NCBI RefSeq assembly: GCF_044227025.1
Contig: NZ_JBGAFX010000009.1
Location: 12,588-76,587, forward strand
Reading direction: 5' to 3'
DNA length: 64,000 bases
From: Dokdonella_A sp044227025
Lineage (GTDB): Bacteria > Pseudomonadota > Gammaproteobacteria > Xanthomonadales > Rhodanobacteraceae
Under the pieces are notes generated by a model, which was not told the origin of the DNA, did no database searches, and saw only the letters and a program-made list of their open reading frames with translations. This document shows, in pieces, positions 38,090 to 45,954 of the stretch. The position numbers and the translations under genes were made by a program. Positions within the stretch are counted from its first letter, which is position 1. Every line of letters begins with the position of its first letter.

Positions 38090-39049
38090 ATGGACCAGAC
38101 CTCCCACGCCCCCGGGCAGCCGCTTGCCCTCGATGTCCTCCACACCTTCCAGCTCGGACGCGCAGGCGTGCGGGGCGCCTTCGTGCGCCTCGCACGCAGT
38201 TGGCAGGACCTGCGCTCGAACGGCGACTACGAAGGCGCGCTCGCTGAATTGCTCGGCCAGGCCGTCGCGGCGAGCGCGCTGTTCACCAGCGGCATCAAGT
38301 TCGATGGCCGGCTATCGGTGCAGTTGCAGGGCAGCGGCAGCCTGCGCCTGCTGTTCGCCGAATGCACCCACGACGGCTTCGTGCGCGGCATCGCGCGCTG
38401 CGACGAAGCGGTGCCGGGTACGCGCGTCCGCCTCGAGCCCGACGCACACCTCGCGATCACGATCGAAAACAGCATCACCGACACGCGCTACCAGGGCATG
38501 GTGCCTCTCGAAGGTAACGATCTCGCCAGTGCGTTCGAACACTACTTCGAGCGCTCCGAACAGTTGCCGACGCGCATCGTGCTGGCCGAGTCCGGCGGAC
38601 GCTGCGGCGGCCTGCTGCTGCAGAAGGTCGCGCGCGAAGGCGGTGCTGGCCTGACCGACGCGCATGGAGGCGCTAGTGCCGCGGGCGCAGGATGCGCAGG
38701 AGCGGCCGACGAAGACGGATGGAACCGCGTCGGCCATCTGCTCGCGACGATGAGCGAACGCGAACTGCTGGAGCTGCCGCCCGAAGTGCTGTTGCTGCGC
38801 CTGTTCCACGAGGAAGAGGTGCGGCTGCAGCCGGCGCAACCAATCGCGTTCGCCTGCACGTGTTCGCGCGAACGGGTCGAGACGATGCTGCGTTCGCTCG
38901 GGCGCGCCGAAAGCGACGAGACACTCGCCGAACAGGGTTCGGTCGAAGTGCATTGCGAGTTCTGCAATCGCCGCTACGTATTCGACGACAAGGACATTGC
39001 GGATGTTTTCGCGGGCGAGCCCGCCGACCCTTCGTCGACGCGACATTGA
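38090..39049 (+). CDS. hslO: Redox-regulated chaperone Hsp33
   Basis: The 319-residue cytosolic chaperone prevents aggregation under oxidative stress. Its N-terminal substrate domain reads AAVAASALFTSGIKFDGRLS in spirit (AVAASALFTSGIKFDGRLSV) and its C-terminal zinc switch has Cys256-x-Cys258 (FACTCSRERV) and Cys289-x-x-Cys292 (VHCEFCNRRYVFD), all four ligands present. A Gly/Ala-rich loop with an extra Cys (residues about 184-212) sits in the middle and is unusual in length. The ATG at 38090 gives a normal start. It is followed by a GNAT gene in the same direction. Confidence 0.94.
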   Translation: MDQTSHAPGQPLALDVLHTFQLGRAGVRGAFVRLARSWQDLRSNGDYEGALAELLGQAVAASALFTSGIKFDGRLSVQLQGSGSLRLLFAECTHDGFVRGIARCDEAVPGTRVRLEPDAHLAITIENSITDTRYQGMVPLEGNDLASAFEHYFERSEQLPTRIVLAESGGRCGGLLLQKVAREGGAGLTDAHGGASAAGAGCAGAADEDGWNRVGHLLATMSERELLELPPEVLLLRLFHEEEVRLQPAQPIAFACTCSRERVETMLRSLGRAESDETLAEQGSVEVHCEFCNRRYVFDDKDIADVFAGEPADPSSTRH

Positions 39050-39157
39050 GCGAAGGACTTCGGCGCGCAAGTCCCATCGCAGCGACGCTGATTGGACCTG
39101 TGATGCGGGTGGCACGAGGCCGAAACTTCATCCCGCCGACAACCCGGACGGACTTTG

Positions 39158-39688
39158 ATGCGAACCACCCACCTGCAATTTCGTCGCGGCCTCGCGGGCG
39201 ACGCGCCTGCGCTCGCTGAATTCGCCGCACGCACGTTTTTCGAGACATTCGGCGCCGACAACGACCCCACGCACATGCAGGCACACCTCGCGGAGGCGTA
39301 CGGAATCGCGCAGCAGTCGGCCGAACTGCGCGATCCCGACTTCGCCACCCTGCTCGCGACCCTCGATGACACGCTCGTCGCCTACGCACAGGTAAGGCAG
39401 GGATCAGCGCCCGCATGCGTCATGGAGGCGGATGCCATCGAGCTGCATCGCTTCTACGTCGACCGACCGGCGCATGGCCTCGGCATCGCCCAGCGCATGA
39501 TGGAGCAGGTTCGCGCCGTTGCACGCGAATTCGGCGCGCGCCATCTGTGGCTCGGCGTGTGGGAACGCAACCCGCGCGCGATCGCGTTCTACCGAAAGGC
39601 CGGCTTCGTCGATGTCGGCGCCCATTTGTTTGATGTCGGTGGCGACCGCCAGACCGACCGCGTGATGATCGCGCCGCTCGGCGCCTGA
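39158..39688 (+). CDS. GNAT family N-acetyltransferase
   Basis: The 176-residue protein carries a classic GNAT fold: FRRGLAGDAPALAEFAARTF, then HRFYVDRPAHGLGIAQRMME as the acetyl-CoA loop (x-H-G-x-G-x-A), then LGVWERNPRAIAFYRKAGF. The TFFETFGADNDPTHMQAHLA start is found in a subgroup that includes spermine/spermidine and PaiA-like acetyltransferases. Acetyl acceptor unknown. It lies 108 bp after hslO and may be co-transcribed. Confidence 0.87.
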   Translation: MRTTHLQFRRGLAGDAPALAEFAARTFFETFGADNDPTHMQAHLAEAYGIAQQSAELRDPDFATLLATLDDTLVAYAQVRQGSAPACVMEADAIELHRFYVDRPAHGLGIAQRMMEQVRAVAREFGARHLWLGVWERNPRAIAFYRKAGFVDVGAHLFDVGGDRQTDRVMIAPLGA

Positions 39689-39868
39689 CGGACGCGAGTC
39701 GGCACAGGCGGGTCGAAACGCGGCCGCGGGCCCGCCATCGCCCGGCCCTCGATCAAGGCATTGCGCCGTCCGGCGCCTGCGCAACCGCAACCATCCCCGT
39801 CGCGCGTTGCACCGCAGCATCAACGGATCGACAATGACGGACGCGCTCCCCTTTGACTGCCGACCCGA

Positions 39869-41116
39869 ATGACCGACACCCTCGCCTCCCGCGCTGTCGA
39901 CGCACCCTCGGCGCTGCCGACGACACCTTCGACCGTCGCATCGACCACGCAGACCGCGTTGCCGATCCTCGTGATGCTGAGCGTCTGCCATCTGCTCAAC
40001 GACCTGATGCAGTCGTTGCTGCCGGCGATCTATCCGCTGCTGAAGCAGAACTTTTCGCTCGACTTCGGCCAGATCGGACTGATCACCCTGACCTTCCAGC
40101 TCACCGCGTCGCTGCTGCAGCCGGTCGTCGGAATCTGGACCGATCGCCATCCGATGCCATGGTCGCTCGCAACCGGCATGGGCTTCACGCTGTGCGGGCT
40201 GCTCCTGCTCGCGCATGCGGACAGCTTCCCGCTGCTGCTGTGCGCGGCGGCGTTGATCGGTTCCGGTTCGTCGGTGTTCCACCCCGAATCCTCGCGCGTC
40301 GCGCGCATGGCGTCCGGCGGCCGCCACGGCTTCGCGCAATCGGTGTTCCAGGTCGGCGGCAACATCGGTTCGGCCAGCGGCCCGCTGCTCGCCGCCTTCA
40401 TCGTGATGCCGCGCGGGCAAGGCAGCATCGCATGGTTCGCAACCGCAGCGCTGGTCGCGATAGCGCTGCTGACGCGCATCGGCAGCTGGTATGGCGCGCA
40501 CATCGGCGCGCACCGCGTCGCTGCGAGGGCGCAGCGCGGCAGCGGCCTGCCACGCCGCACCGTCGTCGTGACCCTGCTCGTGCTCGGCGTTCTGATTTTC
40601 TCGAAGTATTTCTACCTGGCCAGCATCAGCAGCTACTACACCTTTTACCTGATGCAGAAATTCCAGCTCGACGCCAGCAATGCGCAGCTGCACCTGTTCG
40701 CATTCCTCGGCGCGGTCGCGGCCGGTACGCTGATCGGTGGCCCGCTGGGCGATCGCATCGGTCGCCGCTACGTGATCTGGGGTTCGATCCTCGGCGTGCT
40801 GCCGTTCACCCTGCTGCTGCCGCACGCGAACCTGTTGTGGACGACGGTGCTGACCATCGTGATCGGCCTGATCCTGTCCTCCGCGTTCTCCGCGATCATC
40901 GTGTACGCACAGGAACTGGTACCCGGGCGCACCGGCGTCATCGCCGGCCTGTTCTTCGGCTTCGCGTTCGGCATGGGCGGCCTCGGTGCCGCCGTGCTCG
41001 GCGAACTCGCCGATCACATCGGCATCGAGGCGGTATACGCGCTGTGCGCGTGGTTGCCTGCGATCGGCCTGCTCGCATGGTTCCTCCCGCCGGTCGGGAA
41101 GCGCGCCCACGCCTAG
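39869..41116 (+). CDS. fsr: MFS transporter, fosmidomycin-resistance (Fsr) family
   Basis: The 415-residue 12-helix transporter closely follows E. coli Fsr: VCHLLNDLMQSLLPAIYPLL, then GLITLTFQLTASLLQPVVGI, TDRHPMPWSLATGMGFTLCG and the near-invariant GSGSSVFHPESSRVARMASG, GRHGFAQSVFQVGGNIGSAS. Fsr exports fosmidomycin and probably a natural metabolite. The first 30 residues are a Thr/Ala/Ser-rich extension, longer than usual. It ends 13 bp before the convergent flavin oxidoreductase gene. Confidence 0.93.
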   Translation: MTDTLASRAVDAPSALPTTPSTVASTTQTALPILVMLSVCHLLNDLMQSLLPAIYPLLKQNFSLDFGQIGLITLTFQLTASLLQPVVGIWTDRHPMPWSLATGMGFTLCGLLLLAHADSFPLLLCAAALIGSGSSVFHPESSRVARMASGGRHGFAQSVFQVGGNIGSASGPLLAAFIVMPRGQGSIAWFATAALVAIALLTRIGSWYGAHIGAHRVAARAQRGSGLPRRTVVVTLLVLGVLIFSKYFYLASISSYYTFYLMQKFQLDASNAQLHLFAFLGAVAAGTLIGGPLGDRIGRRYVIWGSILGVLPFTLLLPHANLLWTTVLTIVIGLILSSAFSAIIVYAQELVPGRTGVIAGLFFGFAFGMGGLGAAVLGELADHIGIEAVYALCAWLPAIGLLAWFLPPVGKRAHA

Positions 41117-41129
41117 CGGGGGCGCCCGG

Positions 41130-42185
41130 CTACCAGGCGCGTGCGTACTGCGGCGGCGGTTCGATCTTCACGCCGAGCTCCGCTGCAGCGCGCCGCGCGA
41201 AGTACGGATCGCGCAGGGTTTCGCGTGCGAGCAGCACAAGGTCGGCATCGCCACGTGCGATGATCGCGTCTGCCTGGCGCGCATCGGTGATGAGGCCGAC
41301 TGCACCCGTGGCAATACCGGCTTCGCGCCGGATGCGCTCCGCGAACGGCACCTGGTAGCCCGGCGCGACCGGCACTTTCGCATGCGGGACCGCGCCGCCG
41401 GAGGAGCAGTCGATCAGGTCGACACCGTCCTGCTTCAGCCAGCGCGCGAGTTCGACGCATTCGTCGATGTCCCACCCGCCGAGCGCCCAGTCGGTCGCCG
41501 ACACGCGCACGAACAATGGGCGCGGGCGCGGCCATGCATCGCGCACGGCACCGACCACGCGCCGCAGCAGGCGTGCACGGTTGGCAAGCGAACCGCCCCA
41601 GTCGTCGTCACGCAGGTTGCAAAGCGGCGACAGGAACTCGTGCAGCAGATAGCCGTGCGCGGCGTGGATCTCGATGAGCTCGAAACCGGCGGCGGCGGCA
41701 CGCCGAGCCGCCGCCCGGAAATCCGCGACCACCGCGTCGATGCCGCGCGCATCGAGCATGTGCGGGATCGGATGTCCGGTGTCGAACGCGAGCGCACTCG
41801 GCGCCAGCGGCGTCCACCCGTGCTCGGCGTGCAGCGGTTTGCCACCGCGCCACGGCGCATCGGTGCTCGCCTTGCGTCCCGCATGCGCGAGCTGGATGCC
41901 GGGCACGGCTCCCTGCGCCGCGACGAATGCGGCGATGCGCGACCACGCATCGCGCTGCACATCGTTCCAGATGCCGGTGTCGGCCGGCGAGATGCGCCCT
42001 TCGGGCGAAATCGCGGTCGCTTCGGTGAATACCAGGCCGGCGCCACCGACGGCGCGACTGCCCAGATGCACGAGATGCCAGTCGTTCGGCAGGCCGTCGA
42101 CCGACGAGTACTCGCACATCGGTGATATCGCGATGCGATTGCGCAGGACGACATTGCCGATGGCCAACGGGTCGAACAGATGCAT
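41130..42185 (-). CDS. Old yellow enzyme family NADH:flavin oxidoreductase (YqjM/XenA-like)
   Basis: The 351-residue FMN enzyme reduces activated C=C bonds using NAD(P)H. It has the class-III signature Cys24 in ISPMCEYSS, QLAHAGRKAST, the catalytic His pair in IEIHAAHGYLLHEFLSPL, and the FMN-phosphate loop near GAVGLITDARQADAII. These match YqjM and xenobiotic reductase A rather than classical OYE. It is cytosolic and probably involved in detoxifying electrophiles or oxidative stress. Its gene is divergent from the cysteine-dioxygenase-like gene. Confidence 0.93.
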   Translation of the reverse strand: MHLFDPLAIGNVVLRNRIAISPMCEYSSVDGLPNDWHLVHLGSRAVGGAGLVFTEATAISPEGRISPADTGIWNDVQRDAWSRIAAFVAAQGAVPGIQLAHAGRKASTDAPWRGGKPLHAEHGWTPLAPSALAFDTGHPIPHMLDARGIDAVVADFRAAARRAAAAGFELIEIHAAHGYLLHEFLSPLCNLRDDDWGGSLANRARLLRRVVGAVRDAWPRPRPLFVRVSATDWALGGWDIDECVELARWLKQDGVDLIDCSSGGAVPHAKVPVAPGYQVPFAERIRREAGIATGAVGLITDARQADAIIARGDADLVLLARETLRDPYFARRAAAELGVKIEPPPQYARAW

Positions 42186-42373
42186 CGGATACGCTCCGGG
42201 TCAACGCGGTCGAAATGTTCGATCGCCAAGTGTGCATTACGTTCAACGGGATGCGACGTTGTCTTGAAGTCGACTCTGTGAACGGGCCGACTCCATCGGC
42301 TCTTCTTAGCACGGAATTAACGGAAACTGTGATGCAGTTCGCGCACAGGGCTGGACCACGGGAAGCGCCACCT

Positions 42374-42961
42374 ATGTTGCCGATCGATCTGGACGTCACC
42401 CGCAGCATCCGCGCCTACATGGCGACCTGTCTCGACGGCGAGTTCTCGCTCGAGCGCGTGCATGAGGGCTTGCGCGACGCGGCGTGGTATTCGGCCAAGG
42501 ATCGGCGCCTGCTGCGCGCGATCTGCGACGAGCATCCGCAGCAGTTCACGCGTTGGCTGTACGAGCGCGAACGCGATGGCCGCTACACCGGCCTGATCAT
42601 GGTCTGGCCGGCCGGCTACTCGACCCCGATCCACGATCATTCCGGACTGTGGGGCATCGAGATGGTGTTGCAGGGTGCGCTGAGCGTCGAGGACTACGCA
42701 CTCGTAGAGGATGCAGGATTGCACCATGTCGGCACCAGCGTGCTCGAGGAAGGACAGTCGTGCGCGTTCCTCGGCACCGAAGGCCACGCGCATCGCTGCA
42801 CCAACCTGTCCGCGCGCCGCGCAGCGGTGACACTGCACGTGTACGGCGGCATGCTCGAGCGCTATCGCAACTTCGAGCTTCGTCGCGACGGTCGCTGCGT
42901 GGCGTCGCCGGCGCTCGCCCAGGTCGACGGCAGCCTCGGGCCGGCGCGACTGCACGGTTGA
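42374..42961 (+). CDS. Cysteine dioxygenase type I family protein
   Basis: This cupin-fold protein of about 195 residues has PAGYSTPIHDHSGLWGIEMV with the HxH iron ligands of thiol dioxygenases and GHAHRCTNLS as the later His motif. Substrate may be cysteine, 3-mercaptopropionate or a related thiol. The ATG at 42374 is preferred; an ATG at 42332 adds 14 residues with a weak site. The frame stays open to 42122 but the upstream region is AT-richer and looks like promoter. It is divergent from the old yellow enzyme gene. Confidence 0.8.
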   Translation: MLPIDLDVTRSIRAYMATCLDGEFSLERVHEGLRDAAWYSAKDRRLLRAICDEHPQQFTRWLYERERDGRYTGLIMVWPAGYSTPIHDHSGLWGIEMVLQGALSVEDYALVEDAGLHHVGTSVLEEGQSCAFLGTEGHAHRCTNLSARRAAVTLHVYGGMLERYRNFELRRDGRCVASPALAQVDGSLGPARLHG

Positions 42962-43063
42962 TCGCGGGCGTCGAATTCGCCGCGATCCACATTTCCATCA
43001 CGTGACGCTTGGAGCGCCGGGGCGTTTTCGGCGAGGATAGGCGTTTCGCCTGCCCGGTTGCCG

Positions 43064-44317
43064 ATGATGCGTCGATCCGTCCTGCTGGCCCTGCTGTGCG
43101 TTGCATGCGTCGCAGGTTGCGCGCACGCACCGCGGCGGGCCGGCGATCCGCACGCACCGCACGCGCTCATCCTCGTCTCGATCGACGGTTTCCGCGCCGA
43201 CTACCTCGACCGCGGGCGCACACCGACGCTCGCCGCAATCGCCACCGACGGCGTGCGCGCGCAAGCGCTCAAGCCCGCGTTCCCGACCCTGACCTTTCCA
43301 AACCACTACACCCTCGTCACTGGCCTCTATCCCGATCATCACGGCATCGTCAACAACCGCATGGCCGATACCTCGATCGGCAAGTCCTTCGTCTACAAGG
43401 AACAGTCGACGATCGAGGATCCCGCCTGGTGGGGCGGCGAGCCGCTGTGGGTCAGCGTCGAGAAGCAGGGCATGCGCAGCGCGACGATGTTCTGGCCAGG
43501 TTCGACCGTGGCGATCCGCGGCGTGTATCCGACTTTCTGGAAACCGTTCGACGGCGATCTTTCGCCTTCGCGCCGCGTCGACCAGACACTGCAGTGGCTC
43601 GACCTGCCGGTCACCGAGCGACCGCGCTTCCTGACCCTCTACTTCGAGCAGGTCGATCATTTCGGGCATGCGAACGGCCCGGACTCGCCGGAAGTGGATG
43701 CGGCGCTGGTCGAGATCGACGCGGCGCTCGCACGCCTCGTCGATGGCCTCAAGCGGCGAAACCTGTTCGAACGCGTCGACCTCGTGATCGTGTCCGACCA
43801 TGGCGAAGCGGCGACCTGCGCGGACCTGCGCACCTGGCTCGACGACATCGTGCCGCTGACGGACATCGACGTCGTCAGCTACGGCATCCTCGCCGGCATC
43901 GAGCCGCGTGCCGATCGCAAGGCGTCGGTCGAACAGGCACTGCTCAAACCACATCCGCACATGGCCTGCTGGCGCAAGGGCGAGGTGCCTGCGCGCCTGC
44001 ACTACGGCAGCCATCCCCGCATCCCGTCCCTGCTCTGCCTCGCCGACGAAGGCGGCATCGTGACGTCGCACGCGTACGCACGGCGCGGCGGCAGCTATTC
44101 CGCCGGCGAGCACGGCTACGACAACGAAGATCCCGCGATGCGGGCGCTGTTCATCGCGCACGGCCCCGCTTTCCGCCGCGGGCTGGTCGTACCCGAGTTC
44201 GACAACGTCGACGTGTACCCGCTGCTAGCCCACTTGCTCGGCATCGTGCCTCAACCGAACGACGGCGATTTCTCCGTGGTGGCGCCGATGCTGCGCGCGG
44301 AGTCAGGAGCGGAGTAG
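43064..44317 (+). CDS. NPP-type phosphodiesterase/nucleotide pyrophosphatase lipoprotein
   Basis: The 417-residue protein has a lipobox VAGC with Cys19, then an alkaline-phosphatase-fold domain of the ectonucleotide pyrophosphatase class. Asp41 (SIDGFRADYL) and nucleophile Thr77 in PTLTFPNHYTLVTGLYPDHH bind zinc; YFEQVDHFGH and VIVSDHGEA supply the other ligands, and GEHGYDNEDPAMRALFIAHGP is the last metal motif. It hydrolyses phosphodiester or pyrophosphate bonds in nucleotides or lipids in the periplasm. The ATG at 43064 is followed by a second at 43067. It converges with hutF. Confidence 0.92.
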   Translation: MMRRSVLLALLCVACVAGCAHAPRRAGDPHAPHALILVSIDGFRADYLDRGRTPTLAAIATDGVRAQALKPAFPTLTFPNHYTLVTGLYPDHHGIVNNRMADTSIGKSFVYKEQSTIEDPAWWGGEPLWVSVEKQGMRSATMFWPGSTVAIRGVYPTFWKPFDGDLSPSRRVDQTLQWLDLPVTERPRFLTLYFEQVDHFGHANGPDSPEVDAALVEIDAALARLVDGLKRRNLFERVDLVIVSDHGEAATCADLRTWLDDIVPLTDIDVVSYGILAGIEPRADRKASVEQALLKPHPHMACWRKGEVPARLHYGSHPRIPSLLCLADEGGIVTSHAYARRGGSYSAGEHGYDNEDPAMRALFIAHGPAFRRGLVVPEFDNVDVYPLLAHLLGIVPQPNDGDFSVVAPMLRAESGAE

Positions 44318-44369
44318 CCGCGACAGGCGCCTGGGCATGCCGAGCGCACCGGTCGCGCCTGCAGCGCTC

Positions 44370-45776
44370 CTACAGGCTCCGGGCAAGGTGGTCGACGACG
44401 TCGCGATAGCGCCGCGCGATGCGTTCGCGCTCGAGATGCCGGCCGCCTTCGACAACGCGCTCACCGCCGACGAAGACGTCGCGCACCAGATTCACGTTGC
44501 CGGCGAACAACCAGGTGTCGATCACCCGTACTGGATCGCGGCCGGCGAGCAACGGCGCGCCGTCGTCGAGCACGACGAAATCCGCACGCATGCCCGGCTC
44601 GAATGCGCCGATGCCGCCGCCGGCCGCCTGCGCACCGCCGGCGAGCGCGCGCGCGTACAGGGTTTCGCCCGTGCTCGGCGTGGTCGCGCTCGCGCTCACG
44701 TTGCGATGCCGCGTGACGAGGCGCTGGCCGTATTCGAGCCAGCGCAATTCCTCGACCGGCGAGACCGAGATGTGGCTGTCGGAACCGATGCCGAGCACGC
44801 CGCCTTCGTCGAGGTAGGCCTTCAACGGGAACAGGCCATCGCCGAGGTTCGCCTCGGTGGTCGGGCACAAGCCGGCCACTGCGCCACTCGCCGCGAGCCG
44901 GCGCATCTCGTCCGCTTCGAGATGGGTCGCGTGAACGAGGCACCAGCGGCGGTCCACCGGCGCGTTGTCGAGCAGCCACTCCACCGGGCGCGCGTTGCGG
45001 ATCGCGAGGCAGTCCTGCACCTCGCCGATCTGCTCGGCGATGTGGATGTGCACCGGCATCGTCGATGCGGGCCGCTGCGCCGCCGACGGCGGCAGCGTGG
45101 CGATGCCGTCGAGCACCGCGCGCATCGCATCGGGCTGCACCGCGCGCAACGAATGCAGCGCGATGCCGACGGCGAGCCGCTGCGTCTCGCGCGCACGCAG
45201 TCGCTCCACCAGGCGCAGGAAACCGTCGACGTCGTGGCGGAACCGCTGCTGGCGCGCCGACAATGCACGCCCATCGAAGCCGCCCGTCATGTACAGCGTC
45301 GGCAGCAAGGTCAGGCCGATGCCGGTTTCGCGCGCCGCCTCGATCAGCGCAAGCGACATCGCGGCGGGGTCCGCATACGGCGTGCCGTCGGGCTGATGAT
45401 GCAGGTAATGGAACTCGCACACCTGCGTGTAGCCGGCTTCGAGCATCTCCACGTACAGCTGCGCCGCGATCGCACGCAGGTCCTCCGGCCCGACCCTCCC
45501 GGCGAACGCGTACATCACCTCGCGCCAACTCCAGAAGGTGTCGTCGGGGTTTTCCCTGCGTTCCGCGAGGCCCGCCATCGCGCGCTGGAACGCGTGCGAG
45601 TGCAGGTTCGGCATGCCGGGCACGACGATGCGCCCGAGCGCCGCCGCCCCGTCGCGCGCGCCACCGGTTTCCATCGTGCGCAGCGTCGCATCGGTCGGGT
45701 CGAAGCCGAAACGCACGTCGGCGGCAAAGCCTTGCGGCAACCAGGCGCGGGTGGCGTGATGGAAGGTCGGCGACAT
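44370..45776 (-). CDS. hutF: Formimidoylglutamate deiminase HutF
   Basis: The 468-residue amidohydrolase converts N-formimidoyl-L-glutamate to N-formyl-L-glutamate and ammonia in the five-step histidine pathway. It has the metal motif PNLHSHAFQRAMAGLAE (His59, His61), VCEFHYLHHQPDG, HIHIAEQIGEV and GIGSDSHISVSPVEELRWLE, which distinguish HutF from guanine deaminase and HutI. The ATG at 45776 gives the normal N-terminus; the upstream extension is Arg-rich. The other pathway gene seen here, hutI, lies 4.7 kb away in the opposite direction; hutH, hutU and hutG are not in the window. Confidence 0.94.
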   Translation of the reverse strand: MSPTFHHATRAWLPQGFAADVRFGFDPTDATLRTMETGGARDGAAALGRIVVPGMPNLHSHAFQRAMAGLAERRENPDDTFWSWREVMYAFAGRVGPEDLRAIAAQLYVEMLEAGYTQVCEFHYLHHQPDGTPYADPAAMSLALIEAARETGIGLTLLPTLYMTGGFDGRALSARQQRFRHDVDGFLRLVERLRARETQRLAVGIALHSLRAVQPDAMRAVLDGIATLPPSAAQRPASTMPVHIHIAEQIGEVQDCLAIRNARPVEWLLDNAPVDRRWCLVHATHLEADEMRRLAASGAVAGLCPTTEANLGDGLFPLKAYLDEGGVLGIGSDSHISVSPVEELRWLEYGQRLVTRHRNVSASATTPSTGETLYARALAGGAQAAGGGIGAFEPGMRADFVVLDDGAPLLAGRDPVRVIDTWLFAGNVNLVRDVFVGGERVVEGGRHLERERIARRYRDVVDHLARSL

Positions 45777-45954
45777 GAACGGCCCGATGGACGGCGAAGC
45801 GGCGAGACTAGCCGCGCCCCGCCGGCATTTCCACCCGACGCCCGCGATCACTCGCGTGGCGACTCGCTCGGTCCACAGACGGAACCGGTGCACTTTGTTC
45901 GGTGCTAGGCTGGGCGGACAGGGGTGTCAAATTGGTCTTGAACGGGGATTCACG

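Noticed and set aside
42122..42373. Long N-terminal extension of the thiol dioxygenase-like protein
   Set aside because: The frame overlaps the start of the divergent flavin oxidoreductase gene and its residues are not family-like.
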